A DNA stretch of 64,000 nt from Paenibacillus flagellatus. Lineage in GTDB: Bacteria > Bacillota > Bacilli > Paenibacillales > NBRC-103111. Location of the stretch: NCBI RefSeq assembly GCF_003217775.1, contig NZ_QJVJ01000016.1:91648-155647 (forward strand). The letters are read 5' to 3'. The notes below the pieces were generated by a model. The model saw nothing but the letters and a program-made list of their open reading frames with translations, made no database searches and was not told the DNA's origin. Numbering within the stretch: position 1 is the first letter of the stretch; every line of letters starts with the position of its first letter. Below, piece after piece: positions 7,704 through 15,731 of the stretch. The position numbers and the translations under genes are program-made.

Positions 7704-9400
7704 GTCCGCTCCCCCTCTTCCCTCGCCAGCTTTCGGATGAGGGCCGAGCCGTCGGACAGGCGGATCGCCAGGCTGCAAGCCCATTCGCCGCTTTTCTCCG
7801 GAGCGTCCAGACGCACGTGCGCCCCGCGACTCTCCCGCCGTTCCAAGGCGGAGGCGGCGACGCTCCATCCGGTATCGATCATGTTGCGCAATTCCAGCGC
7901 CTTGCCGGCATCCCTGTTATAAACCAGCGAGGACTCCCGAAGGCCGAGCCGCTCCGGCAGCTCCTCCCGCAGCGAAGACAAGCGATTGAGCGCGCGTTCC
8001 AGTCCTTCCGCCGTACGGGTCGCGCCGGCGTCCCGCTGCATGAGCGACTGGACTTCCGCCCAGCCTTCGCTTGGCTTCAGTTCGCTTTCGCCGCGGGATA
8101 CGCGGCTCAGTATGCGCCGAACCGGTTCCAACGCTTCCTCTACGGCACGGCCGTCCGTCCCGGAGGACGGCAGCGGATGACGCAACGCGTAAGCGGCGGC
8201 GCTTCGCCCGGCAATCGCGCCGAACACCTGGTTCTCGGACAAGGCGTTGCCCGCCAGCCGGTTCGCGCCGTGGATGCCGCCCGAGCACTCGCCTGCGGCG
8301 AACACTCCAGGCAAGCTCGTCGACGCGTCCGGCTCGATGCGCAAGCCGCCCATGAAATAATGGGCACCGGGAGCGACCTCGCGGTCCACCGCGTCCCGGT
8401 CCACGCCTACGTCTTCCAGCAGCCTTTGCTGCATTTGCGGAAATTCGTCCGGATCCATTCCTCTCGTGCTGATATACAATCCGCCGGCATCCGTTCCGTT
8501 ACCGGCGGCGATCTCCCGGGACATGACCCGGGACATGACGTCGCGGGTCGCTTCCCGCAACGGGCCGACTCCGTATCGGTCCCAGAAATCTTCACCGTGG
8601 CGGTTCAGCAAACGCGCTCCTTTGGGAATCAATATTCCGGAATTGAACATCAGTCCTCGGGCCCCCGGCGGAGATACCATGACGGACGGATAATGCTGGA
8701 CGAACTCCATGTCCGTCAATTCGATGCCGGCGCGAAGCGCGAGCCCGTATCCGTCTCCGGTCGCCTCGAACGGATTCGTGTTCAATTCGTATATTTGACT
8801 GCCGCCCCCGGTCGCCACGACGACGGCCGGCGCCTCGTACATCCGAAGCTCGCCGCTCGGCTGATGATAAGCGGCGACCCCGTGCACGACTCCGTCGTCT
8901 ACGATCAAATCGATCGCGTGGGTGAACGCGTGAATCGGGATGCGGGCCTGCTTGACGGCCTTCACCAGGACGCGAACCATCTCGCGGCCGACGGCGTTCC
9001 CGACGTGTACCGCCCGTGCGAACGTATGGCCGGCCAACCAGCCGAGATGCGGTTTCGAGCCGTCCTCCTCCAGGTCGAACGCGACCCCGAGCCGTCCGGC
9101 GAAGGCAACCGCATCGCCCGCTCGTTCGGCTAGCACGCGAACAAGCCGCGGATCCGCTATTCCTTCCCCGGACCGAAGAATATCGCCCGCGAATACTTCC
9201 GGGCTGTCCCCCGGCTTCGCTGTGGGCAACACCGCACAGAACGAATAATGGGCCGAGAGGGTTCCTCCCGACCGCTGCGGCTCTCCTTTCGTCAACAAAA
9301 CCGGGCGGGCTCCAAGCTCCGTCGCGGCCAAAGCCGCTCGGAGGCCGGCACCGCCGCTCCCGACAATGACGACATCGTATCGTTCCCGCATCATTTCCAT
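7700..9400 (-). CDS. FAD-binding fumarate reductase/succinate dehydrogenase-like flavoprotein
   Basis: A 566-residue flavoprotein with the N-terminal dinucleotide motif DVVIVGSGGAGLRAA (about residues 9-23) and the closing HGANRLAGNALSENQVFG block typical of SdhA/FrdA/aspartate oxidase. GAHYFMGGLRIEP precedes it, matching the T/H-x-x-x-GG-I segment of the family. Length agrees with SdhA (about 570-590). No membrane anchor gene is next to it, and its Fe-S partner is only a half subunit, so a soluble dehydrogenase/reductase is more likely than respiratory complex II. It follows tctA by 26 bases and precedes the 2Fe-2S gene with an ATGA overlap. A fumarate-like or unsaturated dicarboxylate released by the operon's lyase would be a logical substrate, which is inference. 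Confidence 0.88.
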   Translation of the reverse strand: MEMMRERYDVVIVGSGGAGLRAALAATELGARPVLLTKGEPQRSGGTLSAHYSFCAVLPTAKPGDSPEVFAGDILRSGEGIADPRLVRVLAERAGDAVAFAGRLGVAFDLEEDGSKPHLGWLAGHTFARAVHVGNAVGREMVRVLVKAVKQARIPIHAFTHAIDLIVDDGVVHGVAAYHQPSGELRMYEAPAVVVATGGGSQIYELNTNPFEATGDGYGLALRAGIELTDMEFVQHYPSVMVSPPGARGLMFNSGILIPKGARLLNRHGEDFWDRYGVGPLREATRDVMSRVMSREIAAGNGTDAGGLYISTRGMDPDEFPQMQQRLLEDVGVDRDAVDREVAPGAHYFMGGLRIEPDASTSLPGVFAAGECSGGIHGANRLAGNALSENQVFGAIAGRSAAAYALRHPLPSSGTDGRAVEEALEPVRRILSRVSRGESELKPSEGWAEVQSLMQRDAGATRTAEGLERALNRLSSLREELPERLGLRESSLVYNRDAGKALELRNMIDTGWSVAASALERRESRGAHVRLDAPEKSGEWACSLAIRLSDGSALIRKLAREEGERT

Positions 9401-9426
9401 AGCCGCTTCCTTCCTTTATCGTAGGA

Positions 9427-10932
9427 TCAGGTGCCGCTCCGGCGTGACCGGACCGCTTGGAAGAGACGACGCACGAGCGGCCAGACCGTCACGACCAGAC
9501 CGACCGCCAGCAGCGTGCCGGAAATCGGACGGTTGAACAATTGCCACATGTCTCCCCTGAAGATCAATGCCGATTGACTGAGCGAGTTTTCCAGCACCGG
9601 GCCCAGAAGAAGCCCGAGCACGAGCGGCGACGGCTCCATCTTCGCTTTTTTCAGCAAGTATCCGACTACGCCAAAGATCATGAGTACGATAACGTCGAAC
9701 ATGCTGCTTCGGACGGAATACGCGCCGATCATGCAGAACATCATGACGATCGGCATCAGCACCTTTGACGGCAGATGCGCGACCTTCGCGAACAAGCCGA
9801 CGAGCGGCAGATTCAGCACGAGCAGCATGACGTTCCCGATGTACATGCTCGCGATGAGCGCCCAGAACAAGGAAGCATGGTCTTTGATCAAGAGCGGTCC
9901 CGGCGTAATGCCTTGAATCATGAACGCGCTAAGCAAAATCGCCGGCAGGGGCGAGAACGGAACGCCCAAGGACAGCAGCGGCACTAGAGCGCCGGTACTG
10001 GCGCCGTTGTTGGCCGATTCGGGGCCGGCGACACCTTCGATCGCCCCCTTGCCGAATTCCTCGGGATGCTTCGACAGTTTTTTCTCCAAGCCGTAGGAAG
10101 CGTAAGTGCTCAATATATTGGACGGTCCGGGCAGTAAGCCCATCAAGAAACCGAGCAAGCCTCCTCGTACGATCGGGCCGGCGCTGCGTCGCAGCTCCGT
10201 CTTGGTGGGCATCAGCTTTTTCAGGGAAAGATCCGCCCGCACCGGCTTCTGATACGACTGCTCGAGCGCCCCGAGCACTTCCGACATGCCGTAGAACCCC
10301 ATAATAATCGGCACGAAGTCCAGTCCGTCGATCAGCCAGGGCGAATCGAACGTGAGCCGCAGCGAACCGCTCATCGGGTCGATTCCGATCAAGGAGAGGA
10401 CTACGCCCAACGCGATGAGCATGTAGCTCCGGATTAAGGAGGTGTCGGTCAATCTCGACAGTACGAGCAAGCCGACCAGGACGATCGCGAATTGCTCGGG
10501 CGGCCCAAACTTTAAGGCCGCCTTGGCGATCGGCGGCGCGAGCAAGGTCAACAGTACCATGCCCAGCGTTCCCGCCACGAACGATCCGATCGCGGCGATG
10601 GAAAGCGCGGCTCCCGCCCTTCCTTTCTGCGTCATCTTATAGCCGTCGAGCGTCGTCACGACCGATGCGGCCTCCCCGGGCACGTTCACGAGAATCGACG
10701 TCGTGGAGCCCCCGTACATCCCTCCGAAATAAATGCCCGCGACGAGAATTAGCGCCGAAGTCGGTTCCATCGAGAAGGTGAGCGGCAGCAGCATCGAGAT
10801 TGCGCCTACCGGTCCCAATCCGGGCAAGACGCCGACCAGCGTGCCGAGCGCCACCCCGAGCAAGCATACCAATAAATTAAAAAACGAAAACGCGGACGAT
10901 ATACCCGCGAATATATCTTCCATACCGGTCAC
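9427..10932 (-). CDS. Tripartite tricarboxylate transporter large permease, TctA family
   Basis: A 501-residue integral membrane protein with about ten or more hydrophobic segments and the TctA hallmarks [12 protein letters not shown] near residue 33 and [15 protein letters not shown] near residue 70; a second GLLPGPSN repeat occurs near residue 265. TctA is the large channel-forming subunit that works with TctB and the periplasmic or lipoprotein receptor TctC to import citrate or other carboxylates using an ion gradient. The GTG at 10932 is chosen over the ATG at 10923 because GGGGAG sits 6 bases upstream of it. It is the third gene of the operon, 32 bases after tctB. Confidence 0.92.
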   Translation of the reverse strand: MTGMEDIFAGISSAFSFFNLLVCLLGVALGTLVGVLPGLGPVGAISMLLPLTFSMEPTSALILVAGIYFGGMYGGSTTSILVNVPGEAASVVTTLDGYKMTQKGRAGAALSIAAIGSFVAGTLGMVLLTLLAPPIAKAALKFGPPEQFAIVLVGLLVLSRLTDTSLIRSYMLIALGVVLSLIGIDPMSGSLRLTFDSPWLIDGLDFVPIIMGFYGMSEVLGALEQSYQKPVRADLSLKKLMPTKTELRRSAGPIVRGGLLGFLMGLLPGPSNILSTYASYGLEKKLSKHPEEFGKGAIEGVAGPESANNGASTGALVPLLSLGVPFSPLPAILLSAFMIQGITPGPLLIKDHASLFWALIASMYIGNVMLLVLNLPLVGLFAKVAHLPSKVLMPIVMMFCMIGAYSVRSSMFDVIVLMIFGVVGYLLKKAKMEPSPLVLGLLLGPVLENSLSQSALIFRGDMWQLFNRPISGTLLAVGLVVTVWPLVRRLFQAVRSRRSGT

Positions 10933-10964
10933 GCCGTTCTCCCCCCAACATCGTCAATCGAAAC

Positions 10965-11441
10965 TTATAGCCAGATGCCGGGCGGCAAAGTAACCCCCAA
11001 CCATACATCGAAAATGAGCCAGATCGCGGACGTCGTCGCGACGGCGAGAACGGCAAGCCGCCATCCTCTGAGTCCCAGCACGAAGCCCGATGCCGCCAAA
11101 GCGGCGAACATGGCGATCACGAAGCCGAGCATATACGATACCGCCAAAAACAAGGCGAATATTCCGCTGAACGACAACAGACCTCGCCAATGGACGGGCT
11201 CGTCCGCTTCGCGTTCCTCGGCGGGACCCGTATGATGCGGACGGCTTCCCAGCAGACCGATCAGCATCAAGACGCTTAAGCCCGTCAGAAGCCCTCCGAA
11301 CACGATCGGGAAAAAACCGGGTTTCAGTTGGCGCAACGAACCGAACGGCAACTCATAGGATTGTCCTATCGTAATCAGCCCCGACGCCAAGAACAGAAGC
11401 GCCGTCAACAACCTCGCCCTGCGCACCGTCTTGGTCATCAT
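10965..11441 (-). CDS. Tripartite tricarboxylate transporter small permease, TctB family
   Basis: A 158-residue protein with four predicted membrane helices and a charged loop near residues 65-80, matching the small subunit TctB in size and topology. The segment QLKPGFFPIVFGGLL fits the 'G-x-x-x-FP-x-x-x-G' pattern near the start of TctB proteins. Its ATG overlaps the tctC stop as ATGA, so translation is coupled. TctB sequences diverge strongly, so the assignment rests on length, topology and position between tctC and tctA. Confidence 0.88.
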   Translation of the reverse strand: MMTKTVRRARLLTALLFLASGLITIGQSYELPFGSLRQLKPGFFPIVFGGLLTGLSVLMLIGLLGSRPHHTGPAEEREADEPVHWRGLLSFSGIFALFLAVSYMLGFVIAMFAALAASGFVLGLRGWRLAVLAVATTSAIWLIFDVWLGVTLPPGIWL

Positions 11442-12472
11442 TTAATCTGACCGAGCTTCTTGTAGATTTCGCCCGTCGTCACGAACCACTCGTCCACTTC
11501 GGCTTTGGCGTCGGAGCCCTTTTTGTAGCCGAGCTGATACCCCGCTTGGTTCATCAATTGCTTGAACTTGTCCGATTCGTAAACGGCCTTCGTCAGCTCG
11601 TCGATTCTTTGAACGACGTCGTCCGGCACTTTGTTCGGAATGATAATGAAGTGGCCCGCGCCGCCGGTGACGCCTTTGACGCCTTGCTCGCCGCCGGTCG
11701 GAACGTTAGGCAGCAGATCGACCCTGTTCTCGCTCAGAACGGCGAGAGCGCGCAGGTCGCCGGCTTCGACTTGGCCGCGAATCTCCGGCACGTTCATGAA
11801 GCCCGCCATGACGTGCTTGCCCAACACGGCCGGAAGAAGCGTACCGCTTCCCTGGAACGGTACGTGCTGCAGCTTGATTCCCACGCTGTCCTCCAACATG
11901 GTAGCCAGCATCGCGACGACCGTGCCTTCGCCCGGATTGCCGACCGTCACCTCGCCCGGATGCTCCTTCGCGTAGCCGATCAGGTCTTGAAGCGTTCGGA
12001 ACGGCGAATCCTTCGGAACGACGACGGTCACGACCATGTCGCCGACTTTGTTGACGATGGTAAAATCGTCTTTCGTATATTGCGCCGGAGTGATATGCAA
12101 GGCCGAGGACATATGGCCCGTGGCGGCCCAGAGCCACGTATAGCCGTCCGGCTTCGCCTTGACGAGCTCGTAATTGCCGACCGTGCCCGATCCGCCGCCG
12201 ACGTTCTTGATCGTAATCGGCTGGTCGATGATGCCCTTGGCCGCTTCGGCGAAGGAACGGGCCAAAATGTCGGACACGCCGCCCGCGGTAAACGGAACGA
12301 TCAATTCGATGTTTTTCGTGGGCCAATCCAACTTTTGCGCCGCCGGAGATGCGTTAGCGGCGTTCGCTTCCGACGTGTTGGAAGCCGAATTTCCGCTGTT
12401 CGAGCATGCCGCAAGAAGCGTAAGGATTACAATCATAAATGCGAGATTGCCGAATAAATGCCGTTTTTTCAT
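11438..12472 (-). CDS. Tripartite tricarboxylate transporter substrate-binding lipoprotein, TctC/Bug family
   Basis: A 344-residue extracellular receptor. The signal peptide ends in a lipobox LLAACSN (Cys about residue 23), so it is a lipoprotein as expected in a monoderm. The mature part has the Bug-family pattern: WPTKNIELIVPFTAGGVSD at the start of the domain, a P-x-GYT loop, and NPGEGT/HVPFQGSG further on. An AGGAGG 9 bases before the ATG at 12472 decides this start; the frame is open further upstream but has no better site. As the first gene of the operon it defines what is taken up: Bug proteins bind carboxylates (citrate, succinate, glutamate, aromatic acids), so an acidic substrate is expected. 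Confidence 0.93.
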   Translation of the reverse strand: MKKRHLFGNLAFMIVILTLLAACSNSGNSASNTSEANAANASPAAQKLDWPTKNIELIVPFTAGGVSDILARSFAEAAKGIIDQPITIKNVGGGSGTVGNYELVKAKPDGYTWLWAATGHMSSALHITPAQYTKDDFTIVNKVGDMVVTVVVPKDSPFRTLQDLIGYAKEHPGEVTVGNPGEGTVVAMLATMLEDSVGIKLQHVPFQGSGTLLPAVLGKHVMAGFMNVPEIRGQVEAGDLRALAVLSENRVDLLPNVPTGGEQGVKGVTGGAGHFIIIPNKVPDDVVQRIDELTKAVYESDKFKQLMNQAGYQLGYKKGSDAKAEVDEWFVTTGEIYKKLGQIK

Positions 12473-12504
12473 AGAAGCTTGCCTCCTGGTAGATTTCGTG
12501 TTGA

Positions 12505-12532
12505 TGTCGCGAAAACGCAAAATAACGTGACA
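12505..12532 (-). promoter_or_regulatory. Imperfect inverted repeat upstream of tctC, candidate operator
   Basis: TGTCGCG at 12505-12511 and CGTGACA at 12526-12532 form an inverted repeat with one mismatch around a 14-base AT-rich spacer, 33-60 bases before the tctC start. It lies between the terminator of the ATPase gene and the operon start, where the operon promoter must be. No regulator gene adjoins the operon. No convincing -35/-10 pair was found, so this remains a weak candidate. Confidence 0.3.
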
Positions 12533-12619
12533 AAGAGTGAAGATCCGGTGCAGTGTCTTGATGTTGTTCTTGTTCACCCGAGCCAAGTTAGCCGCGGAAG
12601 GATAAGGCCTTGAAGGAAT

Positions 12620-12666
12620 AAAAAAAAGCACATAGAACACTCAAAAATAACGAGTGTTACATGTAC
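12620..12666 (-). terminator. Intrinsic terminator for the AAA ATPase gene
   Basis: Read leftward, arms GAGTGTT/AACACTC (12636-12658) and an outer ATGTAC/GCACAT stem with one G-U pair form a hairpin that runs directly into eight T's (A run at 12620-12627). It ends the ATPase transcript about 100 bases after its stop and insulates the tct operon. Confidence 0.75.
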
Positions 12667-12762
12667 TTCCAGTTGTCTGGTCAGTATATTTAATTAATTC
12701 CCATCGGCTTTATTGGTTTAATAGTACAACAGTTCATATATGGCGTCAAGCAATAGACCGGC

Positions 12763-13467
12763 TCAGTCCTCGAACAATTCGTCCAAGACGCGGTCCCGGT
12801 TTTCGAGAAACCGCCTGGTCACGATGTAATGCAGCGTATCTTCATACCGGATTTCCCGGATCGGTTGATCGTCGAAATGAAAAATTTGCGCACGGGGGTA
12901 ACCGAGCAAAATCGGCGAGTGTGTCGCGATCATAAACTGGGCGTCCTGCTCCAAGTCTTTGATGATGCGCATGAACGCCAGCTGCCTGGCGGGCGAGAGC
13001 GCCGCCTCCGGCTCGTCCAGCAAGTAGATCGCTTTTTTGCCGAACCGGTGGGTGAACAGCGAGAGGAACGCTTCTCCATGGGATTGCTCGTGCAAAGACC
13101 GGCCGCCGTAATAGCGGAGGCTTCCCGGCATCGTGTCCAGATGGGAGGCGAAGTGGTAGAACGTCTCCGCTCTCAGGAAAAAACCGTTCGTTATTTTCGG
13201 CAGCCACGACAGCCGGATATGGTTGCCCAAAGCGGATTCCGAGGCGTCCACCTCATACCTATTGTTGCGCCCGCCCCCCGCCGTATGAAACCCGCATTGA
13301 TAGGCGATTGCCTCGAGCAGCGTGGATTTGCCCGACCCGTTCTCCCCGACGAAAAACGTAACGTTCGTCCGGAATTCGAGCGACGTCAAATGCTTGATCG
13401 CCGGGATGTCGAACGGATAGCCGTCCGTTCCGGCTTTATTCAACAAGTCGAGTCTTCGCAAGAACAT
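12763..13467 (-). CDS. AAA family ATPase, ABC/RecF-like ATP-binding protein
   Basis: A 234-residue stand-alone ATPase. Walker A is GENGSGKST (residues 41-49); the signature-like segment YYGGRSLHEQSHGEAF precedes Walker B AIYLLDEPEAALSP, and the switch histidine is in MIATHSPILL. This order is that of the COG3910-type ATPases related to RecF/SMC and ABC domains, which lack membrane domains. The start at 13467 is preferred because GGAGGGG sits 9 bases upstream; ATG at 13485 is possible. No nuclease or toxin partner gene is adjacent, so it does not look like an OLD, Gabija or Septu defence pair. Function unknown beyond ATP hydrolysis. Confidence 0.85.
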   Translation of the reverse strand: MFLRRLDLLNKAGTDGYPFDIPAIKHLTSLEFRTNVTFFVGENGSGKSTLLEAIAYQCGFHTAGGGRNNRYEVDASESALGNHIRLSWLPKITNGFFLRAETFYHFASHLDTMPGSLRYYGGRSLHEQSHGEAFLSLFTHRFGKKAIYLLDEPEAALSPARQLAFMRIIKDLEQDAQFMIATHSPILLGYPRAQIFHFDDQPIREIRYEDTLHYIVTRRFLENRDRVLDELFED

Positions 13468-13585
13468 GATTTCGGTCCCCTCCATCGCGCTGCCTTTAGG
13501 TGGCGGCCGGCACAAAAACCGGATCGCGGCCGGCTCCTCCGGTCCTACCCGACGTCGGTGTTCAGCCCAAACCTATTTTACTATA

Positions 13586-13658
13586 ACATAAAAGCCTGCG
13601 GACCACTTCACCCAGGGAAGTTTGGTCTACAGGCCGAGCCCTGTCTAACAGGAGACAG
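13586..13658 (-). promoter_or_regulatory. Possible attenuator-type leader upstream of the AAA ATPase
   Basis: Three short stems with a mutually exclusive topology lie here. 13629-13633/13640-13644 (ACAGG/CCTGT) overlaps both 13641-13645/13654-13658 (CTGTC/GACAG) and the large hairpin 13594-13634 (GCCTG, GACCA and CTTC paired with their complements). Read leftward, the large hairpin is followed by TTTT at 13593-13590, so it could act as a terminator in the 5' leader of the ATPase gene. The ligand or signal, if any, is unknown. Confidence 0.35.
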
Positions 13659-13734
13659 TCTTACCCTCCATGATTGCAATTTGTGATTTTCCTCATCTGT
13701 CACCGGTGCCAACCGGTTCGGCAATCGCTTCGCC

Positions 13735-13773
13735 AATGAAAACAAGCCGTTGTCCGAAAACAATGGCTTGTTG
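13735..13773 (-). terminator. Intrinsic terminator after the alcohol dehydrogenase gene
   Basis: AACAAGCC-TTG (from 13741) pairs with CAA-GGCTTGTT (to 13772) around an 8-base loop with one mismatch, and the leftward transcript continues into TTTTCATT. It sits 15 bases past the stop of the dehydrogenase gene. Confidence 0.7.
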
Positions 13774-13787
13774 ATGACGCCCGAACG

Positions 13788-14837
13788 TTATTCATTCTCC
13801 ATCGTGCGGATGTCGATCACAAATCGATACCGTACGTCTGACACTAACACGCGCTCCCACGCTTCATCGATCTGATTCGCGGAAATCACTTCAATTTCGG
13901 GTGCGATGTTATGCTCCGCACAGAAGTCGAGCATTTCCTGCGTTTCGCGAATTCCACCGATCATGGAGCCGGCGAACGAGCGGCGGTGCGGGATCAGGGA
14001 GAATACCTGAACCGGCAGCGGCTCCGCCGGCGCACCGACGTTGACCAATGTACCGTCCAGCGCCAGCAACGACAGATAGGCGTTAATATCGATCTTCGCG
14101 CTCACGGTATTGATGATGAGGTCGAACGAACCGGCAAGCGTCTTAAACGTCTCCGGATCGCTCGTCGCATAATAATGGTCCGCGCCAAGCCGCAAGCCGT
14201 CCTCTTTCTTTTTTAACGTTTGGGATAAAACCGTAACCTCAGCCCCCATCGCATGAGCGAGCTTCACCGCCATATGTCCGAGCCCGCCGAATCCGACAAC
14301 GGCTATTTTCTTGCCGGGAGCGGCTCCCCAATGGCGCAGCGGCGAATACGTCGTAATGCCGGCGCACAAAAGCGGCGCAGCGACGTCAAGCTCCATGCCG
14401 TCGGGAATTCGAACCACGAAATCTTCCGTTACGACGATGTGGGTGGAATAACCGCCCTGCGTATATTGCCCGTACCGGTCGATCGCCGCATAGGTTCCCG
14501 TATTGCCGCTGAGGCAATATTGCTCTTCCCCTCTTTGGCAGTTCACGCATTCCCGACAGGAGTCGACCATACAGCCTACCCCGACCCGGTCCCCGACCGC
14601 ATATTTTGTAACTTCCGAACCGACCTGGGTGACGATTCCGGCGATCTCGTGTCCCGGAACGAGCGGATAGTTGACAGGACCCCAGTCGCCGCGAGCGGTA
14701 TGGATGTCGGAATGGCAAATGCCTGCATATTTAATCTCGATAAGGACATCTTGCGGCTTAAGCTCCCTGCGCTCGATCGTGGTCAGCTTGAACGGACCTT
14801 CCGGACGGAATACGGCACGTGCCTTCGCGGTAATCAT
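13788..14837 (-). CDS. Zinc-dependent NAD(P)-alcohol dehydrogenase, YahK/cinnamyl-alcohol dehydrogenase type
   Basis: A 349-residue MDR-family dehydrogenase, the same length as E. coli YahK. The catalytic zinc ligands appear in GICHSDIH and [12 protein letters not shown], the structural zinc cysteines in [20 protein letters not shown] region (four Cys), and the cofactor Rossmann motif is [13 protein letters not shown] near residue 178. It should interconvert aldehydes and alcohols in the cytosol. The start at 14837 has AGGAGG 7 bases upstream; a longer open frame begins at 14885 but lacks a site. A small unknown gene lies 60 bases upstream, and the TetR remnant and operator palindrome near 15.23 kb are divergent from this pair. 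Aldehyde-responsive TetR control would fit, but the repressor is broken. Confidence 0.92.
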   Translation of the reverse strand: MITAKARAVFRPEGPFKLTTIERRELKPQDVLIEIKYAGICHSDIHTARGDWGPVNYPLVPGHEIAGIVTQVGSEVTKYAVGDRVGVGCMVDSCRECVNCQRGEEQYCLSGNTGTYAAIDRYGQYTQGGYSTHIVVTEDFVVRIPDGMELDVAAPLLCAGITTYSPLRHWGAAPGKKIAVVGFGGLGHMAVKLAHAMGAEVTVLSQTLKKKEDGLRLGADHYYATSDPETFKTLAGSFDLIINTVSAKIDINAYLSLLALDGTLVNVGAPAEPLPVQVFSLIPHRRSFAGSMIGGIRETQEMLDFCAEHNIAPEIEVISANQIDEAWERVLVSDVRYRFVIDIRTMENE

Positions 14838-14897
14838 AATGTAACCTCCTACAGGAACGAGCTTATCTTTTTCACAGGCATGCAAAAAAAGGTGGAA

Positions 14898-15104
14898 TCA
14901 GTCTTGCTCGGCATGCCCTTGAATGAATAGCTGTTGCTGTTTGTCATTGTTTGGTACGGCTGCTGCCGGTGCAGCATCCGATTGCTGCCGAGCGTATTGG
15001 ATCAGCTCGTTGCACCCTTCGATGACTTGACTCCAGTCGCTATTGGAGCAAGCGTTGCGGATCTCCTGGCATTGATGCTGCCAGCTTTGTCCGGCTGTCT
15101 CCAT
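14898..15104 (-). CDS. Small hypothetical protein (68 aa)
   Basis: A 68-residue soluble protein, not recognised. It starts METAGQSW, has Cys/Gln-rich amphipathic helices (QHQCQEIRNACSN) and a Gln/Ala-rich C-terminal tail. The start at 15104 is supported by an AGGAGGAGG upstream. It lies between the divergent operator region and the alcohol dehydrogenase, on the same strand, and is probably co-transcribed with it. No signal peptide or membrane segment is visible. Confidence 0.55.
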   Translation of the reverse strand: METAGQSWQHQCQEIRNACSNSDWSQVIEGCNELIQYARQQSDAAPAAAVPNNDKQQQLFIQGHAEQD

Positions 15105-15224
15105 ACTGGCCCTCCTCCTTTGTAACGTCCGGTATTTTAACCAAAACGTAGGATCGGCCATGCCGGCATCTTTTATGCGCATCGTGTTCCACCCTGCTTT
15201 TTATTTCGCCTTGTTTCTCGTATA

Positions 15225-15244
15225 TAATACACAATAGTGTATTA
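15225..15244. promoter_or_regulatory. Perfect operator-like palindrome
   Basis: TAATACAC-AATA-GTGTATTA is a perfect inverted repeat with 8-base arms. Its left arm overlaps a TATAAT (15223-15228), and it lies between the leftward small gene/dehydrogenase unit and the rightward TetR remnant. Size and position match TetR-family operators. Confidence 0.6.
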
Positions 15245-15620
15245 CGAAACATATATGTATTATCGTAAAAACAAGCTCCGCACAATGAACGAAACCGTGT
15301 GCGAAATGGAGTGGAAACCGGCAACGAAAATCTGTTTCGAATACTTGGAAAGCCATTACTTGTTTTTTTCGACGATGTTGGCCAATAAGGGCGCACCGTA
15401 CTTTCGCAATCGATTCCTGGAGTATCAAATGGAAGCGTTCAAAAAGGAGCTCCGTAAAACGGACAAGAAACATAGCGAGGTCAGCGAAGAGATTATTGTT
15501 CATTTTGTTGCCTCGGCTTACGTTGGGGTAGTGGAATGGTGGTTAACGAACGGAATGCCGTATCCGCCTAGTGTTATGGCGGAACAAGTGGGGACGTTGT
15601 TTGAAGCCATTTATAACTAG
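15237..15620 (+). pseudogene. TetR/AcrR family regulator remnant lacking the N-terminal HTH domain
   Basis: The frame encodes a C-terminal TetR ligand-binding region of the 'dihydroxyacetone kinase regulator' type: HYLFFSTMLANKGAPYFRNRF, then VASAYVGVVEWWLTNGMPYPP and MAEQVGTLFEAIYN at the end. TetR regulators have about 50-60 residues of helix-turn-helix DNA-binding domain before this. Here the open frame begins inside the operator palindrome with MYYETYMYYRKNKLRTMNE, which resembles only the last turn of the HTH domain, and an in-frame stop lies just upstream. No ribosome binding site precedes any candidate start. A 5' deletion that removed the HTH and moved the operator next to the C-terminal half is inferred. 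A translated, ligand-binding-only protein is not excluded. Confidence 0.7.
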
Positions 15621-15649
15621 AATGGTTATCGGTTAACCGTCCGACCTCA

Positions 15650-15692
15650 ACCAAAGGGCAGCAAACCCTTATCGTAGAAGGATTTCGCTGCC
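15650..15692 (-). terminator. Intrinsic terminator after the TrmH-family gene
   Basis: GGCAGC-AAA-CCCTT (15657-15670) pairs with AAGG-TTT-GCTGCC (to 15692) with one bulge, a 14-pair stem with a 7-base loop. The leftward transcript continues with CTTTGG, a weak U tract. It lies 40 bases downstream of the methyltransferase stop. Confidence 0.55.
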
Positions 15693-15731
15693 GTCCGAGG
15701 TTTTAAACCAAACGATCCTATCGGTGTCCAT
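15669..15731 (-). CDS. Possible 20-residue peptide coupled to the TrmH-family gene
   Basis: An ATG at 15731 overlaps the methyltransferase stop codon (TAATG) and opens 20 codons beginning MDTDRIVWF and ending EILLR, stopping inside the terminator stem. The overlap would allow termination-reinitiation. There is no independent ribosome site and I recognise no family, so it may be chance. Confidence 0.2.
   Translation of the reverse strand: MDTDRIVWFKTSDGSEILLR

Noticed and set aside
12763..13467. AAA ATPase as part of an antiphage defence system
   Set aside because: No nuclease, reverse transcriptase, helicase or toxin gene is adjacent, and the neighbours are metabolic genes.
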